A DNA stretch of 37,855 bases from Hymenobacter metallilatus. GTDB lineage: Bacteria > Bacteroidota > Bacteroidia > Cytophagales > Hymenobacteraceae. Below are positions 33,163 through 37,855 of this stretch, one piece after another (positions within the stretch are counted from its first letter, which is position 1; each line of letters starts with the position of its first letter). The notes under the pieces were generated by a model. The model did no database searches, was not told the DNA's origin, and was given only the letters and a program-made list of their open reading frames with translations. The stretch is taken from NCBI RefSeq assembly GCF_003944705.1, contig NZ_RWIS01000024.1, forward strand, positions 1 to 37,855, read 5' to 3'. Made by a program: the position numbers and the translations under genes.

Positions 33163-34284
33163 CTACTCCAGCGGAACCCCTGAATTTGTTTGTTCAGCGA
33201 GCGGCCAATCTAAATAAGTCCGGGTAAGCGTAGAGCGGTTTGGGTGGATTGTTTCCAGAACAATGCTGGCGGGTATGCAAGCAAAGTAGGGCGAAATGCC
33301 TTGTTCGTAGAAAGCCGCTTTCTCGTAGAGCAGTTCCGTAATTATGCCCACGACGGTGCCCAGTTCGTCCAGCACAGGGCTCCCGCTGTGCCCTGGTGAG
33401 GTACGGGCAGAAATTACTAACAGGTTTTGCCCTGAATACTCCTGCACCACGGAATTCACTTCGCCACGGTGCACCACTTGGTACGCATCGCGAGTACGCG
33501 GAATGGCAGGGTACCCGATGGTGATGATCTCATCTAGGATACCTGGTTGCGCCCCCAAGGTAAAGTCCGGTACGTCTGCCTGCGCCTCAACGCGCACAAT
33601 AGCAATGTCAACGCCTAGCCTGTTTTGAAACCGTTCCACTTCGTGGTGAGGAATGAGTTCATCGTCCTTGGTTAGGATCCGAAAGCTCGTTGCATTAGCC
33701 AAGACATGATCGTTCGTCACGACCAACCGGCATCCTAGCGTATTATCTGAGTTGTTCATGTCGATGTACCATCCGGTGCCGATTCCGAAATCACCGTTGG
33801 CATTCTTCACCTCAATCTTAACGACAGAGTTTTTGTACCGATCAACGACATAGCGGAATCCGAGCAACGCATTCAGCAACAAGCCGTGATGGTGCAAGTT
33901 TTGCGTGTAGTCCCGGTTAAACACGTACTCTTGGTCCTGAACTGGTCCATATACCAAGGGAGTGAAATCCTCCGTCAGGATAAACTTCTCTACCAGAAGA
34001 TCGAATGCAGCGTCGACCACGGTTCCGGACAATCCACCATCAAAACCATCCGGTTTCTCGTTGAAGAAGTACTGATAAAATAGATCTTTGGACGGGAAGT
34101 TTGGGTACTGAAAGGAGCGTTTATTCTTAAACCGCTCCTGGCTAAGGCCTGCCGCCGCAATCGCCTTGATGCGATCAAAACGGGATGGATCGGTTACCTC
34201 AGCGGTAGCATAATTGACGACCGCGTGAAATATAAGTAAGCGATTCGGACTGCTGAAGAAGTACTCGTAGGATTTTGGTTTCAT
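33163..34284 (-). CDS. Trypsin-like serine protease with N-terminal unknown domain
   Basis: A 373-residue cytoplasmic protein (no signal peptide). The C-terminal part (about 150-345) is a trypsin/HtrA-type chymotrypsin fold with the full triad: His193 in VVTNDHVLA, Asp226 in GVDIAIVRV and Ser300 in TSPGHSGSPV. The N-terminal 140 residues are of mixed fold and I do not recognise them; in conflict systems this position often carries an effector-associated or sensing domain. The gene diverges from ietA with a 389-base shared region between them, and a regulatory link to the IetAS pair is possible. It could also be an independent defence or maintenance gene. Confidence 0.8.
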   Translation of the reverse strand: MKPKSYEYFFSSPNRLLIFHAVVNYATAEVTDPSRFDRIKAIAAAGLSQERFKNKRSFQYPNFPSKDLFYQYFFNEKPDGFDGGLSGTVVDAAFDLLVEKFILTEDFTPLVYGPVQDQEYVFNRDYTQNLHHHGLLLNALLGFRYVVDRYKNSVVKIEVKNANGDFGIGTGWYIDMNNSDNTLGCRLVVTNDHVLANATSFRILTKDDELIPHHEVERFQNRLGVDIAIVRVEAQADVPDFTLGAQPGILDEIITIGYPAIPRTRDAYQVVHRGEVNSVVQEYSGQNLLVISARTSPGHSGSPVLDELGTVVGIITELLYEKAAFYEQGISPYFACIPASIVLETIHPNRSTLTRTYLDWPLAEQTNSGVPLE

Positions 34285-34673
34285 AATAATGAGCCATGGT
34301 GGGACCTGACTTCCGCAAGTTAGGGATAGGATTCAAGCGCAGCGACAGCTCTGTTTTCATCTACAGCTACCTGCTTCCAATATGATCTAAGCGTGCAAGG
34401 GTGCCGACCAGTGCTAGAGCAGTAGGGAGAACTCTGGATTGTAGGTAGTAAGCCAGTTATCCGTGCAGCCCATGTAACAGGCTAAGACACCAACGTGCGG
34501 ATCTACATAGTCGTTTGCACCCATTCTGTTATGCACGAAAATCATTTTTATGAACACGCTTTTAACCATAATGGTTACGAAAACAGAGTTCTTGAACACG
34601 CATATTAGGAAATAACAAACGATTTCCGGTTATTTGCGTACACAATTACTCACATAGTGTTTACTAGGCCCCG
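34285..34673. promoter_or_regulatory. Divergent regulatory region between protease gene and ietA
   Basis: This 389-base AT-rich gap holds no convincing gene. It contains TAACCAT-A-ATGGTTA, a perfect operator-like palindrome (34563-34577), between two direct copies of TGAACACGC (34551-34559 and 34593-34601) 42 bases apart, about four helical turns. An inverted pair AAATAAC/GTTATTT (34610-34616 and 34629-34635) follows nearer ietA. This suggests binding sites for a shared regulator; none is encoded nearby. Confidence 0.5.
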
Positions 34674-35771
34674 ATGTACGCGGAACTGCTTAAGATCATA
34701 GAAGGTGGCCTTTCCAAGGACCCCCAAAAAGTAGCTAGCTACGCTAAGTTGCTGGCGCAGAATTACGCCAAGGATGGCGACAGCAAGTCTGCCGATCGTA
34801 TCATGCGCTTGCTCGAAAACAAGCGCAGCCCGCTTGTTTACCTAGACCAGGTAATCACGCCTCCCGTTGATCAAGAGACGCGTCTGAGCATTGCCGATTT
34901 TATCATGCCGGGCGCGCAGGCCGAAATCCCTTTCATTTTCTCGGACACCCTGAAGAGCAAGCTCGATGTGTTTATTGGGCGTTTGGCGCACCGCAATGAA
35001 TTACAAGCCGCCGGCATTACCCTTACGTCTTCACTGCTGCTCTATGGCCCTCCTGGGTGCGGCAAGACGACATTGGCCCATTATATCGCGCAACGCCTGG
35101 ACTTGCCATTAGTGGTAGCACGGCTTGATTCGCTAGTGTCTTCCCTACTGGGCAATACGTCTAAAAACATCCGGCAAATCTGTGATTTCGCCAACCGCCA
35201 GCCCTGTATTCTCTTTCTCGACGAGTTTGACGCCATCGCCAAGGCCCGTGACGACCAGCACGAGTTAGGTGAGTTGAAGCGTGTGGTAAACAGCCTGCTG
35301 CAGAACATGGATGAGTTTGTGAAATCGGGCATTTTGATTGCTGCCACTAACCACCAGGACTTGCTGGACAAGGCCATCTGGCGGCGTTTCAACACCATTG
35401 TAGAGGTCGGCAAACCCGACATGGAAGAAATTCGACAGTTACTCGCGCTGTACCTTAGCCGCGGCTACGTGGATTTCACTCAGGACGCCCGGAAATGGGA
35501 CAACATCGTGCAACTGATGGCTGGCAGCAGCGCCGCCGACATCAAGTCGATTTGCCAGAACACCATTGCCCACAACATCATGGCCAAGCGGCCAAAGGTT
35601 ACTTACGCCGATGTGCTGCTCCAGTATTACCATTTCAAGAACCACAATAGTACCTCTTTTAAGGAACTGATTAAGTTCTTGAGTACCTATGACGTGAACC
35701 AAAAACTTATCGCGGAGATCTGCGATATTTCGCTGCGCCAGGTTCGTAATTATCTGACTCATACTGCTTAA
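34674..35771 (+). CDS. ietA: AAA+ ATPase, IetA-like component of the IetAS system
   Basis: A 365-residue AAA+ protein. A helical N-terminal region (about 1-110) precedes the ATPase core with Walker A GPPGCGKT (125-132), Walker B LFLDEFDA (Asp183, Glu184), a sensor-1 region (IAATNHQ) and an arginine-finger segment (WRRF). The closest known arrangement is IetAS, a pair of AAA ATPase and subtilisin-like protease first described as a stability/incompatibility locus of Ti plasmid pTiC58 and later reported as antiphage. There the ATPase restrains the protease, as in a toxin-antitoxin pair. The protease gene starts 10 bases after the stop, so the two are co-translated. The assignment rests on gene pair, motifs and sizes. 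Confidence 0.85.
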   Translation: MYAELLKIIEGGLSKDPQKVASYAKLLAQNYAKDGDSKSADRIMRLLENKRSPLVYLDQVITPPVDQETRLSIADFIMPGAQAEIPFIFSDTLKSKLDVFIGRLAHRNELQAAGITLTSSLLLYGPPGCGKTTLAHYIAQRLDLPLVVARLDSLVSSLLGNTSKNIRQICDFANRQPCILFLDEFDAIAKARDDQHELGELKRVVNSLLQNMDEFVKSGILIAATNHQDLLDKAIWRRFNTIVEVGKPDMEEIRQLLALYLSRGYVDFTQDARKWDNIVQLMAGSSAADIKSICQNTIAHNIMAKRPKVTYADVLLQYYHFKNHNSTSFKELIKFLSTYDVNQKLIAEICDISLRQVRNYLTHTA

Positions 35772-35781
35772 TTCATTTGCT

Positions 35782-37752
35782 ATGCCGGACCAGAACTTAC
35801 CCATTAAGATTTTCTACAAGCGTGGCCAGTATGACCAGCGCGCCACCGAAGGCATGGGCAACAAGCAGTTGCCTAAGTGGGTGGAAGGTCCGGCAGAGCT
35901 AGCGGCTAAGAGCGAGCTGTTTCAGCAAGCCTTGGCCGAAACAGCGACGGGTTTTGCCAATCGCCCTGCGGACAAAGCGTTTATTCCAGCGGTCATGAAG
36001 GTAGCCCTGCGTTCGCAGGCCCTTGCGAAAACTCCCCGGGCAGCCGTTGGCGAATTGTTCAACCGGAACAAGTCCGAATACAACTTTATTGGTTCTGTGC
36101 AGCCGTCCGAACTTCTGGTACGGGTTGATTCAGCTCAGCACCTGGAATTCATTACGCGCAATGTCGCGCAACCGCAGGAATTTCAGGTCGGTATGTCGGC
36201 TATCAATGAATTGGCTCCTTTTGAGCCAATCATCGAGCTGCCACAAGACTTAACCGGAACGGTGCTGAAAGTAAAGCTTATTCACTTTCAGGAACGCCAC
36301 TTGGATGAGCAAATCGAAGCCTCATTTGAGGCGACCCTGCGTCAGCAACAGGTTACTTTTTCAAAGATCAAGTACACAGTCGAACTGACCATATACGAAC
36401 TGCAACCGACTAGTGTGGATGCCCTACAGGTGGTGCAAGACTTTGAGGCGCTACTCTCCATTACGCCCGCGCCAGTCTATGGAGTTGGGTTGGATGAAGC
36501 AGATGCGGCGGCAGCAATTTCCGTCAAAGTGCCCGTAACTGGTCAGGAGTACCCTACCATCGGCATACTGGATTCCGGTATTGAGCCCATTGACCATTTG
36601 CGGGAATGGCTAGATCCGCGCAGCTACGTGGCCGTAGCCCCCGAAGATCTGGATCGGGCTCACGGCACTGGAGTGGCGAGCATTGTGCTGTACGGCGACG
36701 AACTGCAGGGCAAGCAGTGGGTAGGTCACGGCGCTTACAAGTTGCTTGACGCCACCGTTTTTCCTCGACGCGGCAAGGCGCTGACAGAGGGCGAGCTAAT
36801 CAAACGAATCCAAGAGGCCGTATCACGGTTTCCTGACGTTAAAATCTGGAATCTTTCGGGAGGCGGTGACATCTCCTGCCCTGAGCAAGACTTTTCTGAT
36901 TTCGGTAAAGCGCTCGACGCTATTCAGGACCGATATCAGGTCCTGATCAGCAAGTCGGCAGGCAACTGCCGAAACTTCGAGCAGTTCATGCCCAAAGCCC
37001 GCATTGCCCGTGCGGCAGACTCGGTTCGGAGCCTGGTAGTAGCGAGCATGGCGCACGACCGCGGCCCGGACGATGACGTTGACGCAGACTGGCCATCCCC
37101 CTTTTCGCGCTCCGGCTTTGGTCCAAACAATTTAGCCAAGCCCGACATTGCCCATTATGGAGGCAATTCCGGCGCTCCGCGCAACGGGCAAAAGGCCTCG
37201 TACACGGGGGTAAATGCCTTTTCCCTGGCTGGCGGCATTATCCAGCTATCTGGTACTAGCTTTTCCACGCCTCGTATTACGGCTCTATTGGGCGGGCTCA
37301 ATCAACGCATGGCAGACGGCTTCGACCCGTTGTTGCTCAAAACGTTAGTGGTGCACTCAGCCAGTTATCCAGCCGGGTTAGCCCTTGACCCAATTGTCCG
37401 TCTTAAAGAGCTCGGATATGGCCGCCCTGGGAGCGTGGAGCAGATTCTGTATACTAATCAGCACGAGATCACCATTATTCTGCGCGACAAGCTGATCAAG
37501 GGTGGTTATCTGGAAATGTGGGACTTTCCGTTTCCAGAAGAATTGATCGACAACGGGCACTACTACGGCGAGGTTATTCTAACCATGGTAGGCGCCACAC
37601 GATTGGACGGTACGCAGGGCGTAGAGTATTGCCAGTCGGACCTTAAAGTTGCCTTGGGCACGTACGACCGGATTATCCCGTCCACCTCCAAACGGAAGCG
37701 GCCGCTGAATCCCTACCAAAAGGAGAACGCAGGGCTTACGCATCAAATCTAA
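35782..37752 (+). CDS. ietS: Subtilisin-like (S8) serine protease, IetS-like component of the IetAS system
   Basis: A 656-residue cytoplasmic S8 peptidase without signal peptide or recognisable propeptide. The first 255 residues form an unassigned N-terminal module. The triad is Asp264 (GILDSGIEP), His294 (AHGTGVAS) and Ser493 (SGTSFSTP), with the oxyanion Asn in SAGNCRN. In IetAS the protease is the toxic effector held in check by the ATPase and released when the balance is disturbed, for instance by phage. The lack of secretion signals fits that internal role. It follows ietA by 10 bases. Its stop overlaps the end of a possible convergent gene at the window edge. Confidence 0.87.
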   Translation: MPDQNLPIKIFYKRGQYDQRATEGMGNKQLPKWVEGPAELAAKSELFQQALAETATGFANRPADKAFIPAVMKVALRSQALAKTPRAAVGELFNRNKSEYNFIGSVQPSELLVRVDSAQHLEFITRNVAQPQEFQVGMSAINELAPFEPIIELPQDLTGTVLKVKLIHFQERHLDEQIEASFEATLRQQQVTFSKIKYTVELTIYELQPTSVDALQVVQDFEALLSITPAPVYGVGLDEADAAAAISVKVPVTGQEYPTIGILDSGIEPIDHLREWLDPRSYVAVAPEDLDRAHGTGVASIVLYGDELQGKQWVGHGAYKLLDATVFPRRGKALTEGELIKRIQEAVSRFPDVKIWNLSGGGDISCPEQDFSDFGKALDAIQDRYQVLISKSAGNCRNFEQFMPKARIARAADSVRSLVVASMAHDRGPDDDVDADWPSPFSRSGFGPNNLAKPDIAHYGGNSGAPRNGQKASYTGVNAFSLAGGIIQLSGTSFSTPRITALLGGLNQRMADGFDPLLLKTLVVHSASYPAGLALDPIVRLKELGYGRPGSVEQILYTNQHEITIILRDKLIKGGYLEMWDFPFPEELIDNGHYYGEVILTMVGATRLDGTQGVEYCQSDLKVALGTYDRIIPSTSKRKRPLNPYQKENAGLTHQI

Positions 37753-37855
37753 GGAGCAGTTGCACGGTCGTTTTGGCGGGCGCGGGTTAGTAGTTGGGTC
37801 AGGTAGTTATCGCTCCAGCCCGCATTCCGGCGGCGGGTCCGCAGACTGCCAGGCG
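37749..37855 (-). CDS. Possible 3' end of an unidentified convergent gene
   Basis: A minus-strand frame runs from the window edge to a TAG at 37749-37751. Its 34 codons encode a basic end with a segment reading RRRNAGWSDNYLTQLLTRAR. The stop overlaps the TAA of the IetS-like gene, a common layout for convergent genes. It is too short to assign, and the open frame could be chance. Confidence 0.35.
   Translation of the reverse strand, partial: PGSLRTRRRNAGWSDNYLTQLLTRARQNDRATAP

Larger units (their letters stand above)
24842..37855. mobile_element. Tn7-like transposon inserted in comM (one end and cargo; other end outside window)
   Basis: Foreign DNA begins with TGT at 24842, the terminal triplet of Tn7-like elements. 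Near the end short motifs recur in both orientations: TGTCAA at 24842 and inverted at 24910-24915, ACAATAGA at 24850-24857 and inverted at 24887-24894. These could be transposase-binding sites. The element carries a TnsE-like gene, tniQ and at least six cargo genes. comM is an established attachment site of Tn7 relatives such as the Tn6022/AbaR group. The target duplication and right end cannot be seen, so the right boundary given here is only the window edge. No TnsA/B/C-type genes are in the window. Confidence 0.75.

Noticed and set aside
34414..34599. 61-codon minus-strand frame in the divergent region
   Set aside because: It covers the operator-like palindrome and a direct repeat and shows no protein-like features.

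Overview
The window looks like chromosome of a Hymenobacter-like bacterium (Bacteroidota, Cytophagales). The coding is GC-rich, and the rpmH-rnpA-S41 peptidase cluster, the DUF2480 protein and several lipoproteins fit that group. The promoters also carry the Bacteroidota -7 box TAnnTTTG, mostly as TACCTTTG, sometimes only 3-9 bases before the start codon. The assignment is inference; no rRNA or other taxonomic marker is present.

Positions 1-24841 are ordinary chromosome. In order they hold a class A beta-lactamase-like serine hydrolase, a lipoprotein, an APC-type amino acid permease, a DUF2480 protein, tsaB, a small membrane protein whose frame breaks in a homopolymer, and the rpmH-rnpA-S41 peptidase cluster. 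Next come a dead REP-associated (RAYT) transposase between 25-bp inverted repeats, an M61 peptidase, two small unknown genes, a PfkB-type sugar kinase, tRNA-His and a DEAD-box helicase. A membrane protein, uracil phosphoribosyltransferase with a FemAB/GNAT-like partner, a Wzi-like outer-membrane protein, an ABC exporter and gmhA complete this part. Large intergenic inverted repeats (26, 32 and 42 bp arms, one mismatch each) separate several genes.

At about 24842 the comM/yifB gene is cut just after its Walker A motif. From there to the end of the window the sequence is accessory DNA. A TGT end, a TnsE-like protein and a TniQ zinc-ribbon protein mark it as one end of a Tn7-like transposon in comM, a known attachment site of that superfamily. 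The TnsA/B/C-type core, the far end and the rest of comM are not in the window.

The cargo looks like a defence island built on proteases. It has a CoiA-like zinc-ribbon/nuclease/coiled-coil protein, a CHAT (caspase-like) protease, a serine recombinase with a striking array of five GGTACC palindromes upstream, and a trypsin-like protease. The trypsin-like gene is divergent from an AAA+ ATPase/subtilisin pair that matches the IetAS system. Three unrelated protease folds (CHAT, trypsin, subtilisin) lie within about 8.3 kb. That grouping, together with the TnsE-like/TniQ arrangement at the comM end, is the most interesting part of the window.
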